This document shows positions 1-8,864 of a stretch of 64,000 nt of DNA, one piece after another. Origin of the DNA: Vibrio splendidus 12E03 (GTDB lineage: Bacteria; Pseudomonadota; Gammaproteobacteria; Enterobacterales; Vibrionaceae); assembly GCF_000272105.2 (NCBI RefSeq), contig NZ_AJZD02000183.1:1-64000 (forward strand), written 5' to 3'. The notes under the pieces are model-generated. The model was not told the origin of the DNA, made no database searches, and was given only the letters and a program-made list of their open reading frames with translations. The stretch's first letter is position 1. Each line of letters begins with the position of its first letter. Made by a program: the position numbers and the translations under genes.

Positions 1-30
1 ATGCGAGAGATGCGAGAGATGCGAGAGATG
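1..30. repeat. 9-bp tandem repeat (three copies plus partial)
   Basis: The unit ATGCGAGAG occurs three times in a row and is followed by a further ATG. The window starts inside it, so the full copy number cannot be seen. In plus frame 1 it encodes Met-Arg-Glu triplets. Confidence 0.75.
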
Positions 31-42
31 TTGGAGTGGTAA
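1..42 (+). CDS. Possible 3' end of a plus-strand gene (partial)
   Basis: Frame 1 reads MREMREMREMLEW and then a TAA stop at 40-42, just before the hairpin that closes infA from the other side. This could be the C-terminal tail of a gene lying mostly outside the window. In E. coli the neighbour that converges on infA is clpA, so a clpA tail is a reasonable guess from synteny only. The repeat could equally be non-coding. Nothing else of the protein is visible, so no function is assigned. Confidence 0.3.
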   Translation: MREMREMREMLEW

Positions 43-53
43 AAAATTTAGGC

Positions 54-80
54 GATAAAAAACGGAGCATTAAGCTCCGC
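54..80 (-). terminator. Rho-independent terminator of infA
   Basis: Stem CGGAGC/GCTCCG (63-68 with 74-79). On the minus strand it is followed by six T residues. It lies 27 bases beyond the infA stop. Confidence 0.75.
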
Positions 81-106
81 TTCTTATCGTAGTCGATAAT
101 TAAAAA

Positions 107-325
<219 letters not shown>

Positions 326-406
326 CTAATCCTCTTTCGAAATTTGGCGGTTTTCAACGGCTTGATTGTGCCGTTAAAATCAAAATATGTAAAGTTGTCG
401 CGTATT

Positions 407-1105
407 CTACCCTTGCCACCGCTGATTTACTAGCCTTTGATGACGTTGAAATCGTACTTTATAGTTCATCGCAGGGCATTCATCGATTTGATAACCCAAA
501 TATAACCATTGTTTTTGTTCTTTCTGGGCATGTTGGATCTGAAATAGAACGCCAAGTGTTCCCATCGAAATGTCGATATCAGGATCGAAGAAGGTATAAA
601 ATGCGCTTGTACAGTGAGTCATGATGTCGGTTACGGCGATAGCAACCAACTTGTTCTCATCATAGATATGCATGAACTTTGTAGTAAGCCACTCATTTTT
701 AGAGAACTGTAGAAACTCTTCTTTCTTTGGTGGATACATGGTTCCCGAACGGTGACGAGCGGTGATATACCGACTGTATAAATCAAACCAGTTGTCATCC
801 ATCTCATCTTTCAGTTCCCAACGCAGTGATTTTCCCTTGTTAAGGATTCGTCGTTGGCTTTTGGAAAGCTTTACCTCAGGAATAGAAAGCCGAATCGCTT
901 GGCATGCTGAGCAATTATCGCAATGTGGCTTATAAATGGTTGCTCCACTGCGGCGAAATCCATTCGCAAGCAGAACTTCATAGTTATCTGAGGTGTGCAT
1001 GTGTTCATCAAGCGTGACCGCCACTCTCTCTTCGAGGTGAGATAAGTAGCTGCAAGCGTGATTGTCTGTTAATCCAATTCTGATTTGTTGTAAATCTGGA
1101 TTCAT
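407..1105 (-). CDS. bpt: Aspartate/glutamate leucyltransferase (Bpt)
   Basis: Transfers leucine from Leu-tRNA to proteins that begin with Asp or Glu, making them N-degron substrates for ClpS/ClpAP. The chain (232 residues from the chosen start) has the ATE-like N-terminal cysteine region (CSYL near residue 19, then CDNCSACQAIRL), and the C-terminal region contains YLGYQIDECPAMNYK, typical of Bpt/ATE enzymes. An ATG 21 bases upstream is possible, but the ATG at 1105 overlaps the aat stop codon (TAATG) and is preceded by an AAGGAAA ribosome site, so I use it. aat is immediately upstream and the two are probably translationally coupled. The Vibrio vulnificus enzyme of this family has been characterised as a leucyl transferase. 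Confidence 0.93.
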   Translation of the reverse strand: MNPDLQQIRIGLTDNHACSYLSHLEERVAVTLDEHMHTSDNYEVLLANGFRRSGATIYKPHCDNCSACQAIRLSIPEVKLSKSQRRILNKGKSLRWELKDEMDDNWFDLYSRYITARHRSGTMYPPKKEEFLQFSKNEWLTTKFMHIYDENKLVAIAVTDIMTHCTSAFYTFFDPDIDISMGTLGVLFQIQHAQKEQKQWLYLGYQIDECPAMNYKVRFQRHQRLVNQRWQG

Positions 1106-1815
1106 TAAGGCATTTCCTTTAGCCATTGGGTTTTAAAGCATGCATCGTTAACGGAGAATTCTTTGAGTAATTGCAGGGAACCTAGGAATTCATCCCTATC
1201 AACCTCGATAGCGCCTAAGGATTCCAAGTGAGGGTTCATGACTTGGCAATCAATCATTTGTCCGCCGAATTGTGTAAAGTGTTCACAAAAGTACCACAGC
1301 GCAATTTTAGAGGCATTGCTCTTTAGGCTGAACATCGATTCACCGCAAAAGACTTGGCCTCTTTGTAAGCCATAAAGTCCGCCGATTAGCTCATCATCTT
1401 GCCAAACCTCAACCGAGTGGCAGAAACCTAATGAAGCGAGTTTGCGGTAGGCTGACTGCATGTCACTGTTTAGCCAGGTTTCTTCTTCGGGTCTTAGTGA
1501 AGAGCAATACCCAATTACTCTGTCCGTCGCTTGGTTGATGCTGACACGGTAATTGTGCTTTCTTTGAAACTTTTTAAGACTTTTTGACGGTTCGAATGTC
1601 TTAGGATTAAATACCGCTCGCGGTGCAGGGCTCCACCAAAGTATAGGCTCACCTGGGCCATACCATGGAAATATCCCTTGGCTATAAGCGTTTAAAATTC
1701 GCATTGGTGATAAATCACCACCGAAGGCGAGCAGACCGTTGGGTTCATCAAGCGCGTCGAAGGGCGAAGGAAACTCTATACTAGTAGTATCAAGTTCGGT
1801 TAGGTATATAGTCAT
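1105..1815 (-). CDS. aat: Leucyl/phenylalanyl-tRNA--protein transferase
   Basis: A 236-residue enzyme that adds Leu or Phe from aminoacyl-tRNA to N-terminal Lys or Arg, creating N-degrons read by ClpS and degraded by ClpAP. Family motifs are visible: FPWYGPGEPILWW near residue 50, SPAPRAVF just after, and the GGLYGLQRGQVFCGESMF core near residue 150. Length fits the family (E. coli Aat is 234). It is the first gene of an aat-bpt pair with a one-base start/stop overlap, so both specificities of the bacterial N-degron pathway come from one transcript. The ribosome-binding site ahead of 1815 is weak. Confidence 0.96.
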   Translation of the reverse strand: MTIYLTELDTTSIEFPSPFDALDEPNGLLAFGGDLSPMRILNAYSQGIFPWYGPGEPILWWSPAPRAVFNPKTFEPSKSLKKFQRKHNYRVSINQATDRVIGYCSSLRPEEETWLNSDMQSAYRKLASLGFCHSVEVWQDDELIGGLYGLQRGQVFCGESMFSLKSNASKIALWYFCEHFTQFGGQMIDCQVMNPHLESLGAIEVDRDEFLGSLQLLKEFSVNDACFKTQWLKEMP

Positions 1816-1868
1816 AAGTACCGCATTACAGATTAATCACTGACCAAGAGGTCTTTAGGAGTTTTACC

Positions 1869-2306
1869 ATGAAGAAGTTGCTTTGGATTTTACTTGTTTT
1901 GCCTATGTTGGCAAATGCAGCTTACAGCAGAAACGAAGTAGTTTATGGTGAGATCGATACGGTTAGATACATCACTCAACAGGAAATCGTTGAATCGAAA
2001 GCGAATGGTTGGGAAACCTTATTAGGTGCGGCGATTGGTGGCTTGATTGGTAATCAGTTTGGCGGCGGCACCGGTAAAGAAGTGGCGACAGCTGTCGGTG
2101 CAGTAGCAGGTGCGGGTATTGCTCGTAACCGAGGTAACACACAGTATAAAGTTGAGTACAAACTGGTCGAGTTACTGGTCAAAACCAAAGACGACAAGTT
2201 GGTCAACATCATCCAAGATGTCGATAACTCGATGTTGTTCAACCGAGGCGATGATGTACGAATTCTCTATTTTTCAGATGGTGTTCGAGTTGACATCGCG
2301 TACTAG
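1869..2306 (+). CDS. Glycine-zipper envelope protein
   Basis: A 145-residue exported protein of the glycine-zipper 2TM type (related to the SlyB/17-kDa antigen group). Residues 1-17 form a signal peptide ending ANA. There is no lipobox cysteine, so it is not an obvious lipoprotein. Residues about 50-80 carry the glycine-rich zipper (GAAIGGLIGNQFGGG, then GAVAGAGIA). A small beta-rich C-terminal part follows. It is divergent from aat, and an AGGAG ribosome site stands 7 bases before the ATG. Such proteins are usually associated with the outer membrane and envelope integrity, but the exact role is unknown. There is no neighbour that would suggest a partner. Confidence 0.8.
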   Translation: MKKLLWILLVLPMLANAAYSRNEVVYGEIDTVRYITQQEIVESKANGWETLLGAAIGGLIGNQFGGGTGKEVATAVGAVAGAGIARNRGNTQYKVEYKLVELLVKTKDDKLVNIIQDVDNSMLFNRGDDVRILYFSDGVRVDIAY

Positions 2307-2411
2307 TATGTAAATGCAATTGATTGGCTAATTAATCATCGGTTTGAGCGGGATTAGCTCTGGAGTTCGTTGGAAAAGTTCGTTAGTCTGCAAGTACGAA
2401 GAATTATTCAT

Positions 2412-2447
2412 CACCCGAAAATAAATACGCGCCAGTGACTTCGGGTG
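2412..2447 (+). promoter_or_regulatory. Stem-loop in the aroA leader
   Basis: Perfect 8-bp inverted repeat CACCCGAA (2412-2419) / TTCGGGTG (2440-2447) around a 20-base loop, ending 21 bases before the aroA ATG. It has no U-tract, so it is not a simple terminator. An effect on aroA translation is inference. Confidence 0.45.
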
Positions 2448-2468
2448 GTACAAGGACTATAAGATTTA

Positions 2469-3749
2469 ATGGAAAGCCTTACGTTACAACCAATTCAAAA
2501 AGTGAACGGGGAAGTTAACCTACCTGGTTCAAAAAGCGTTTCCAACCGTGCACTTCTTTTGGCTGCACTTTCTACGGGAACCACTCGCCTAACAAACTTG
2601 CTAGACAGCGATGATATTCGTCATATGTTGAATGCATTGACGCAGTTAGGTGTTGATTACCAGTTGTCTGCAGATAAAACCGTTTGTGAAGTGACAGGTG
2701 TTGGTGGTGCATTCTCAAGTGACAAAGCCCTAGAGCTTTTCTTAGGTAACGCGGGTACGGCGATGCGTCCACTGGCGGCTGCGCTATGTTTAGGTCGCGG
2801 TGAATTCGTTCTTACAGGTGAGCCGCGCATGAAAGAGCGCCCAATTGGCCACCTAGTCACTGCATTACGAGAAGCCGGTGCCAACGTTGAATACTTAGAA
2901 AACGAAAACTACCCACCATTGAAGATCACAGGTACTGGCCTTAAAAGCGGGACAGTTTCTATCGATGGTTCTATCTCTAGCCAATTCTTGACGGCATTTT
3001 TGATGGCTGCACCGTTAGCTGAAGGTGAAGTAACCATCAAAATTGACGGTGAATTGGTTTCAAAACCTTACATCGATATCACCCTACACATCATGAAACA
3101 ATTTGGTGTGGACGTGATCAATAATGATTACCAAGAGTTTGTGATCCCGACGGGGCAATCTTACTCAGCACCGGGTGATTTCTTGGTTGAAGGTGATGCA
3201 TCATCTGCGTCATATTTCCTTGCGGCAGCTGCGATTAAAGGTGGTGAGATTAAGGTCACAGGTATTGGTAAAAACAGTATCCAGGGTGATATCCAATTCG
3301 CTGATGCACTTGAGAAAATGGGTGCTGAAATCGAATGGGGTGACGACTATGTTATCTCTCGTTGTGGTGAGCTGAAAGGCATTGATATGGACTATAACCA
3401 TATTCCAGATGCAGCGATGACTATCGCGACAACTGCATTGTTTGCTAAAGGCACAACGGCAATCCGTAACGTCTACAACTGGCGTGTGAAGGAGACAGAC
3501 CGTTTGGCTGCGATGGCAACCGAACTACGTAAAGTCGGTGCAGAGGTTGAAGAGGGTGAAGATTACATCATTGTTAACCCTGTTGCTGAATTGACTCACG
3601 CGGCGATTGATACTTACGATGACCACCGTATGGCGATGTGTTTCTCGCTGGTTGCTTTGAGTGATACGCCTGTGACGATTAATGACCCAGGCTGTACGTC
3701 AAAGACATTCCCGGATTACTTCGACAAGCTGAAAATGCTAAGTTTATAA
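2469..3749 (+). CDS. aroA: 3-phosphoshikimate 1-carboxyvinyltransferase (EPSP synthase)
   Basis: Catalyses shikimate-3-phosphate plus PEP to EPSP, the sixth step of the shikimate pathway to chorismate, in the cytoplasm. The 426 residues match the family (E. coli 427). Motifs in order: [17 protein letters not shown] near residue 20, the PEP-binding [10 protein letters not shown] near 96, [13 protein letters not shown] near 170, and the C-terminal [11 protein letters not shown] near 388. The GNAGTAMRP sequence is of the class I (glyphosate-sensitive) type. The gene stands alone: in E. coli it follows serC, but here the upstream neighbour is the glycine-zipper gene 162 bases away, with a leader stem-loop between. 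A bidirectional terminator follows. Confidence 0.97.
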   Translation: MESLTLQPIQKVNGEVNLPGSKSVSNRALLLAALSTGTTRLTNLLDSDDIRHMLNALTQLGVDYQLSADKTVCEVTGVGGAFSSDKALELFLGNAGTAMRPLAAALCLGRGEFVLTGEPRMKERPIGHLVTALREAGANVEYLENENYPPLKITGTGLKSGTVSIDGSISSQFLTAFLMAAPLAEGEVTIKIDGELVSKPYIDITLHIMKQFGVDVINNDYQEFVIPTGQSYSAPGDFLVEGDASSASYFLAAAAIKGGEIKVTGIGKNSIQGDIQFADALEKMGAEIEWGDDYVISRCGELKGIDMDYNHIPDAAMTIATTALFAKGTTAIRNVYNWRVKETDRLAAMATELRKVGAEVEEGEDYIIVNPVAELTHAAIDTYDDHRMAMCFSLVALSDTPVTINDPGCTSKTFPDYFDKLKMLSL

Positions 3750-3763
3750 AGATTCAGGAACAA

Positions 3764-3792
3764 AAAAAGCTTGCCTAAATGGCAAGCTTTTT
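3764..3792. terminator. Bidirectional terminator between aroA and yciN
   Basis: Stem AAAAAGCTTGCC/GGCAAGCTTTTT with a five-base loop. A-tract and T-tract on the two sides let it serve both converging genes. Confidence 0.9.
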
Positions 3793-3794
3793 AA

Positions 3795-4040
3795 TTACTG
3801 CTGAATTGTAAATTCTTTCGAAAGGTGGTGCGCTAGGTATTTAAACATGTTAAATACCGCAGTTGTATTCTCAGTCGGCATTCCATTGCTATCTAAGAAG
3901 TATTCACCTTTGAAGACGAGTACATCGTCTTTTTCTACTACGCTGTTTGCGCGCATGCCTTCAATGTAGTCATCATGTGATTGGATAATTTGGTTTGCGA
4001 TAAGCAGTAAATCAAATTCTGCTATTACTTTCTTTGTCAT
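3795..4040 (-). CDS. yciN: DUF2498 family protein YciN
   Basis: An 81-residue cytoplasmic protein that aligns along its length with E. coli YciN as I recall it. Shared features are the ANQIIQSHDDYIEGM helix, VLVFKGEYFLDSNGMPT, and TAVFNMFKYLAHHLS near the end. Function is unknown. It lies next to and divergent from topA. In E. coli yciN is also next to topA, and this conserved adjacency supports the call. No transmembrane or signal sequence is present. It ends two bases from the shared terminator with aroA. Confidence 0.85.
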   Translation of the reverse strand: MTKKVIAEFDLLLIANQIIQSHDDYIEGMRANSVVEKDDVLVFKGEYFLDSNGMPTENTTAVFNMFKYLAHHLSKEFTIQQ

Positions 4041-4479
4041 GAGTTTATCTCTGATAACTGAATATAACGTTGAGTTTATGGTGTCGAACTAGAAATTCAA
4101 TGATTTCACAACCGATTAAGAGAGTCTTTTCAAACATCCACAATTTATTTTGTGATTTACGGCAAAAATAATTGAATGGGGCTCGCGTTAGATTCGCGGA
4201 CAAGCTTAGTATGAGCCCGTTTAGACGTAATGCCTGATGAATAGGCTCTTGCAAGTATTCTTAGCGAGTACTTTATAGCTTCTTTATATTGTGACCCTTT
4301 TATCTATGAGTCGTCGAATTGTCGAGCGATCAGATCCAATTTTGAAAAAAGCGGTTGATCTTCTAGTAATCTCGCACAATAGTAAAAAAAGAAGCAATGA
4401 ATTTAGAATATCATGCGTAAAAGCCCACAAGCTAAATTGTTGGTGCTGAAGCATCGTGATTAAGGACGTTAGAGTCAAT
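4041..4479. other. Divergent yciN/topA intergenic region
   Basis: 439 AT-rich bases. It must carry the promoters of both genes. I could not single out a convincing -35/-10 pair. Short open frames here have no protein-like composition and are not called. Confidence 0.5.
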
Positions 4480-7110
4480 ATGGGTAAATCGCTCGTTATA
4501 GTGGAGTCGCCAGCCAAGGCTAAAACTATCAATAAATATCTTGGCAAAGACTTTGTCGTTAAGTCGAGTGTAGGTCACGTACGTGATTTACCGACGGCAG
4601 GTCAAAGTACTGGTCAAAAGGCTGCTGCAGTTTCAACCAAAGGTATGAGCCCTGAAGAGAAAGCTCGTATCAAGAAAGAAAAAGATCGCAAAGCTCTTAT
4701 CAAAAAAATGGGTATCAACCCATATAAAGAGTGGGAAGCGAACTACCAAATCCTACCAGGCAAAGAGAAAGTCGTTGCTGAATTGCAAAAACTGGCTGAG
4801 AACGCAGACCATGTTTATCTCGCAACCGATTTGGACCGCGAAGGAGAAGCTATCGCATGGCACCTTCGTGAGATCATCGGTGGCGATGAAACGCGATACA
4901 AGCGAGTGGTTTTTAACGAAATCACCAAAAATGCAATTCAACAAGCTTTCGAAACTCCTGGTGAGCTAAACATTGATGGCGTAAACGCACAACAAGCACG
5001 ACGTTTTATGGACCGTGTTGTTGGCTTTATGGTGTCACCTCTACTTTGGAAAAAAGTAGCACGAGGCCTGTCCGCTGGCCGTGTTCAATCAGTAGCTGTA
5101 AAACTATTGGTAGAGCGTGAGCGCGAGATCAATGCCTTTATCCCTGAAGAATTCTGGGATGTGCACGCTGATACCAAAACAGCAGAGAAAACAGACTTTA
5201 GATTGCAAGTAGCACAGAAAGACGGTGTTGCGTTTAAACCTGAAAATGAAGCGCAAACACAAGCTGCTGTTAGCGTTTTAGAAAAAGCACAATACGAAGT
5301 ATGTAAACGTGAAGACCGCCCAACTAAGAGTAAGCCTTCTGCACCTTACATCACGTCGACGCTGCAACAAGCGGCGAGTACGCGTCTTGGTTATGGCGTA
5401 AAGAAAACCATGATGCTGGCTCAACGCCTGTATGAAGCGGGTTACATCACTTATATGCGTACTGACTCAACCAACTTGAGTTCAGAAGCGGTAGAAGCGG
5501 CTCGTGAATACATTGGTTCTGAATACGGCGCTCAATATCTTCCACCTAAAGCACTTGTATACGGCAGTAAAGAGGGCGCTCAAGAGGCCCACGAAGCGAT
5601 TCGTCCTTCAAGTGTAGATGTTAAGTCGGAAGACCTAAACGGCGTAGACGCAGACGCACACAAGCTTTATTCACTGATTTGGAATCAATTCGTTGCGTGT
5701 CAAATGACACCGGCACAATACGATTCAACGACAGTAAGTGTTAAAGCTGACGAGTACACGTTAAAAGCGAAAGGTCGTATTCTTAAGTTTGATGGTTGGA
5801 CTCGTGTTCAGCGTCCAATGGGCAAAAACGAAGATACCATTCTTCCTGCAGTGCAGATTGGCGATAAGCTCGATCTAGTTGCGCTAGATCCTAAGCAGCA
5901 TTTCACCAAGCCACCGGCTCGTTTCACTGAAGCGGCGCTAGTTAAAGAGCTCGAGAAGCGTGGTATTGGTCGTCCTTCAACATACGCATCAATCATCTCG
6001 ACGATTCAAGATCGTGGTTATGTGAAAGTTGAACAGCGCCGTTTCTATGCTGAGAAGATGGGCGAAATTGTAACTGACCGTTTAGATGGCAGTTTCAATG
6101 ACCTGATGAACTACGACTTCACCGCTCGTATGGAGCAGAAGTTAGACCAAATCGCAGAAGGCGAAGCAAGCTGGAAAGGCGTGCTAGATAACTTCTTCGA
6201 AGACTTTACTGGCGATTTGGAAAAAGCAGATTTAGACGAAGACGCAGGTGGCATGAAGCCAAATCATATCGTTGAAACCGATATTGAGTGTCCGACGTGT
6301 GGCCGTAAAATGGGTATTCGTACTGCTTCGACAGGCGTATTCCTAGGTTGTTCTGGTTATGCGCTTCCACCAAAAGAGCGTTGTAAGACAACAATCAACC
6401 TTGGTGATGAAGAAGGCATTATCAACGTGCTTGAAGAAGACGTTGAAACTGCAGCACTTCGAGCTAAGAAGCGTTGTCCGATTTGTGAAACGGCGATGGA
6501 TGCTTATCTAATCGATGATAAGCGTAAGATGCACGTATGTGGTAACAACCCGAACTGTGAAGGTTATGTGGTTGAGTTCGGCGAATTTAAAGTGAAAGGC
6601 TACGATGGTCCACTTGTTGAGTGTGACAAGTGTGGTTCTGACATGGTTCTGAAGAACGGTCGTTTTGGTAAATACATGGACTGTACGAGTGAAGATTGTA
6701 AGAACACTCGTAAGATTCTGAAAAATGGCGAAGTAGCGCCACCGAAAGAAGACCCGGTGCATTTCCCTGAACTTCCATGTGAAAATTCAGACGCGTACTT
6801 TGTTCTTCGTGATGGTGCTTCTGGTCTGTTTATGGCGGCGAGCAATTTCCCTAAATCACGTGAAACACGTGCACCATTAGTGGAAGAGCTGGTTCGTTTT
6901 AAAGACCGTATCTCACCTAAGTTCCAATACCTAGCATCAGCGCCAGTTGCTGACCCTGATGGTAAGCCGACAGTGGTTCGTTTTAGTCGTAAGACCAAAG
7001 AAAACTACGTGCGTACTGAAGTAGATGGAAAACCGTCCGGTTGGACTGCGTTGTACATCGACGGTAAGTGGGAAGTTACGGATAAGCGTAAAAAGCCTAA
7101 AGAGAAGTAA
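4480..7110 (+). CDS. topA: DNA topoisomerase I
   Basis: Relaxes negative supercoils by single-strand cleavage. Toprim domain at the N terminus ([22 protein letters not shown], then [15 protein letters not shown] with the DxD metal site), then the type IA core with the catalytic tyrosine in [12 protein letters not shown] (Tyr325 from this start). Three C-terminal zinc ribbons follow: CPTC...C (about residue 603), CPIC...CGNNPNC (about 667) and CDKCGSDM...C (about 710). The full chain is 876 residues. A GTG 24 bases upstream extends the frame, but the ATG at 4480 matches the E. coli start and has AAGGA ahead of it. Transcribed alone, with a strong terminator. Confidence 0.97.
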   Translation: MGKSLVIVESPAKAKTINKYLGKDFVVKSSVGHVRDLPTAGQSTGQKAAAVSTKGMSPEEKARIKKEKDRKALIKKMGINPYKEWEANYQILPGKEKVVAELQKLAENADHVYLATDLDREGEAIAWHLREIIGGDETRYKRVVFNEITKNAIQQAFETPGELNIDGVNAQQARRFMDRVVGFMVSPLLWKKVARGLSAGRVQSVAVKLLVEREREINAFIPEEFWDVHADTKTAEKTDFRLQVAQKDGVAFKPENEAQTQAAVSVLEKAQYEVCKREDRPTKSKPSAPYITSTLQQAASTRLGYGVKKTMMLAQRLYEAGYITYMRTDSTNLSSEAVEAAREYIGSEYGAQYLPPKALVYGSKEGAQEAHEAIRPSSVDVKSEDLNGVDADAHKLYSLIWNQFVACQMTPAQYDSTTVSVKADEYTLKAKGRILKFDGWTRVQRPMGKNEDTILPAVQIGDKLDLVALDPKQHFTKPPARFTEAALVKELEKRGIGRPSTYASIISTIQDRGYVKVEQRRFYAEKMGEIVTDRLDGSFNDLMNYDFTARMEQKLDQIAEGEASWKGVLDNFFEDFTGDLEKADLDEDAGGMKPNHIVETDIECPTCGRKMGIRTASTGVFLGCSGYALPPKERCKTTINLGDEEGIINVLEEDVETAALRAKKRCPICETAMDAYLIDDKRKMHVCGNNPNCEGYVVEFGEFKVKGYDGPLVECDKCGSDMVLKNGRFGKYMDCTSEDCKNTRKILKNGEVAPPKEDPVHFPELPCENSDAYFVLRDGASGLFMAASNFPKSRETRAPLVEELVRFKDRISPKFQYLASAPVADPDGKPTVVRFSRKTKENYVRTEVDGKPSGWTALYIDGKWEVTDKRKKPKEK

Positions 7111-7126
7111 CTGAACGTTATTGATG

Positions 7127-7155
7127 AAAAAGCAGCCTAATGGCTGCTTTTTTTT
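7127..7155 (+). terminator. topA terminator
   Basis: Stem AAAAAGCAGCC/GGCTGCTTTTT with a four-base loop, followed by a run of T. Confidence 0.9.
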
Positions 7156-7646
7156 GATCTCAATATGACTAAATATGCAACTTGTTGATTTGGTGTTTCG
7201 TCTGCGAGAATTTATTAAATTCACATCGTAAAATAAATAATGGCAATTAATTAGATCTTCTTATGCAACTTTAACGAGTATGTAACTTAATTAAAATATT
7301 GTAACTCACAGATCAGCGTTTAGTTGTATACCTGATGTGTGTTGGGTGTTAATGTAATGTTTCGTCTGGACGGTGTAATGTGAGCTGCTTTAAGTCTTAG
7401 GAAAGCAATCAGCTTACGTACCACAGAATGGCGTATTAAAAATTGAATTCGGCCGAAAAGTCGATAACGTATATAAAACCAAGTGCAAAGAATAGTGCAC
7501 ACATAACAACGTTTGGCTTAGGATATTGTCACTGTATGTGAATGGATATTCGCTAAATACCGAAATAAGTGTTGGTGCTCATCCCCCAGAGGAAGATACC
7601 TCTACGAGTACTAACATCGACAAGCTATAGATATATGGAGAATAAA
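7156..7646. other. Long glgC upstream region
   Basis: About 490 bases with no convincing gene. The last 80 bases hold the structured leader described at 7571-7615. The remainder is AT-rich and I see no clear operator. A 491-base upstream region is long for this otherwise compact window and suggests multi-input control of glycogen synthesis, which is inference. Confidence 0.5.
7571..7615 (+). promoter_or_regulatory. Candidate structured 5' leader RNA of glgC
   Basis: Two nested helices can be read by eye. The outer stem is GTTGGTGCTC (7571-7580) with GAGTACTAAC (7606-7615), ten pairs including two G-U. The inner hairpin is AGAGG (7588-7592) with CCTCT (7599-7603) and loop AAGATA. An unpaired CCCCC lies between them on the 5' side. 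The element ends 31 bases before the glgC ATG. GGA at the inner stem and again in the ribosome site (TGGAG) would suit CsrA binding, which controls glgC in E. coli. That link is inference. Confidence 0.45.
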
Positions 7647-8864
7647 ATGGCTGGTGTATTGGGAATGATTCTTGCTGGTGGTGAAGGCTCTCGCTTAAGA
7701 CCTTTAACTGAATCTCGCAGCAAACCCTCGGTTCCTTTCGGTGGTAGTTACCGCTTAATTGATTTCGCTTTGAACAACTTCGTTAATGCTGATCTAATGA
7801 AGATCTATGTATTAACACAATTTAAGTCACAGTCACTGTTCCACCATATGAAAAAAGGCTGGAATATCAGTGGTATAACCGACCGTTTTATCGACCCAAT
7901 TCCTGCGCAAATGCGTAAAGGAAAGCGTTGGTATGAAGGCACAGCAGATGCTATCTACCAAAACATGGGCTTTATGGAGTTGGAAGAACCTGATCAAGTA
8001 TGTATTTTTGGTTCAGACCATATCTATAAGATGGACATCAAACAGATGCTTGATTTCCATAAAGAGAAGAAAGCGGCTCTAACAGTATCAGCATTGCGCA
8101 TGCCGCTTGCTGAAGCATCAGAATTCGGTGTTATTGAGGTTGATGCTGACGGCCGTATGATTGGCTTTGAAGAGAAACCTGCAAATCCGAAGTCGATTCC
8201 GGGCGATCCAGAATCAGCGCTTGTTTCAATGGGCAACTACGTGTTCGAAGCGAAAGAGCTTTTTGCTGAACTAACGGAAGATGCTGATAGAGAAGGTTCG
8301 ACACACGATTTCGGCAAAGACATTATTCCAAACATGTTCCCACGTGGTGATGTGTTTGTTTATGATTTCAGCACCAACCGTATTACTGGTGAGAAAGAAG
8401 AAGTTTACTGGCGCGATGTAGGTACGATTGACGCGTACTGGCAAGCGCACATGGACCTTCTTAAGAAAGATGCGCCATTCTCGCTATACAACCGTAAATG
8501 GCCTCTACATACTTATTACCCGCCACTACCACCAGCTACGTTTACTGATTCGGCAAATGGTCGAATTCAGATCATTGATAGCCTTGTGTGTAGCGGTAGT
8601 TATGTACGTGGTTCGCGTATTGAAAAGAGTGTACTGGGCTTCCGCAGCAATATCGCATCAGCGTGTGATATCAGCGAAAGTATCTTACTCGGTGATGTAA
8701 AAGTGGGTGAGGGTTGTATCTTGCGCCGCGTTATCATTGATAAAGATGCAGATATCGCACCGGGTACACAGATTGGTGTGAATCTGACAGAAGACAAAAA
8801 GCATTACCATGTATCTGACGATGGTGTTGTAGTGATTTCTAAAGGAGCACGAGTTGGTTACTAA
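7647..8864 (+). CDS. glgC: Glucose-1-phosphate adenylyltransferase (ADP-glucose pyrophosphorylase)
   Basis: Makes ADP-glucose from ATP and glucose-1-phosphate, the committed and allosterically controlled step of glycogen synthesis. The 405-residue chain starts MAGVLGMILAGGEGSRL, with the nucleotidyltransferase signature GGEGSRLRPLT at residues 11-21. It also has RKGKRWYEGTADA near 90, FGSDHIYKMD near 117, WRDVGTIDAYW near 255, and a C-terminal left-handed beta-helix region. The open frame extends 26 codons upstream, but TATGGAGAATAAA before 7647 is a good ribosome site and the extension would translate the leader hairpin, so I reject it. glgA follows with a four-codon overlap, giving a two-gene operon. 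No glgB or glgX is in the window. Confidence 0.96.
   Translation: MAGVLGMILAGGEGSRLRPLTESRSKPSVPFGGSYRLIDFALNNFVNADLMKIYVLTQFKSQSLFHHMKKGWNISGITDRFIDPIPAQMRKGKRWYEGTADAIYQNMGFMELEEPDQVCIFGSDHIYKMDIKQMLDFHKEKKAALTVSALRMPLAEASEFGVIEVDADGRMIGFEEKPANPKSIPGDPESALVSMGNYVFEAKELFAELTEDADREGSTHDFGKDIIPNMFPRGDVFVYDFSTNRITGEKEEVYWRDVGTIDAYWQAHMDLLKKDAPFSLYNRKWPLHTYYPPLPPATFTDSANGRIQIIDSLVCSGSYVRGSRIEKSVLGFRSNIASACDISESILLGDVKVGEGCILRRVIIDKDADIAPGTQIGVNLTEDKKHYHVSDDGVVVISKGARVGY
8841..8856 (+). promoter_or_regulatory. Ribosome site and TTG start of glgA
   Basis: AAAGGAG (8841-8847) stands six bases before TTG at 8854, inside the last codons of glgC. There is no ATG or GTG suitable for a complete GlgA N terminus, so a TTG start coupled to glgC translation is likely. 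Confidence 0.65.

Noticed and set aside
4045-4254. 69-codon frame upstream of topA
   Set aside because: AT-rich divergent promoter region, no ribosome site and no recognisable composition.
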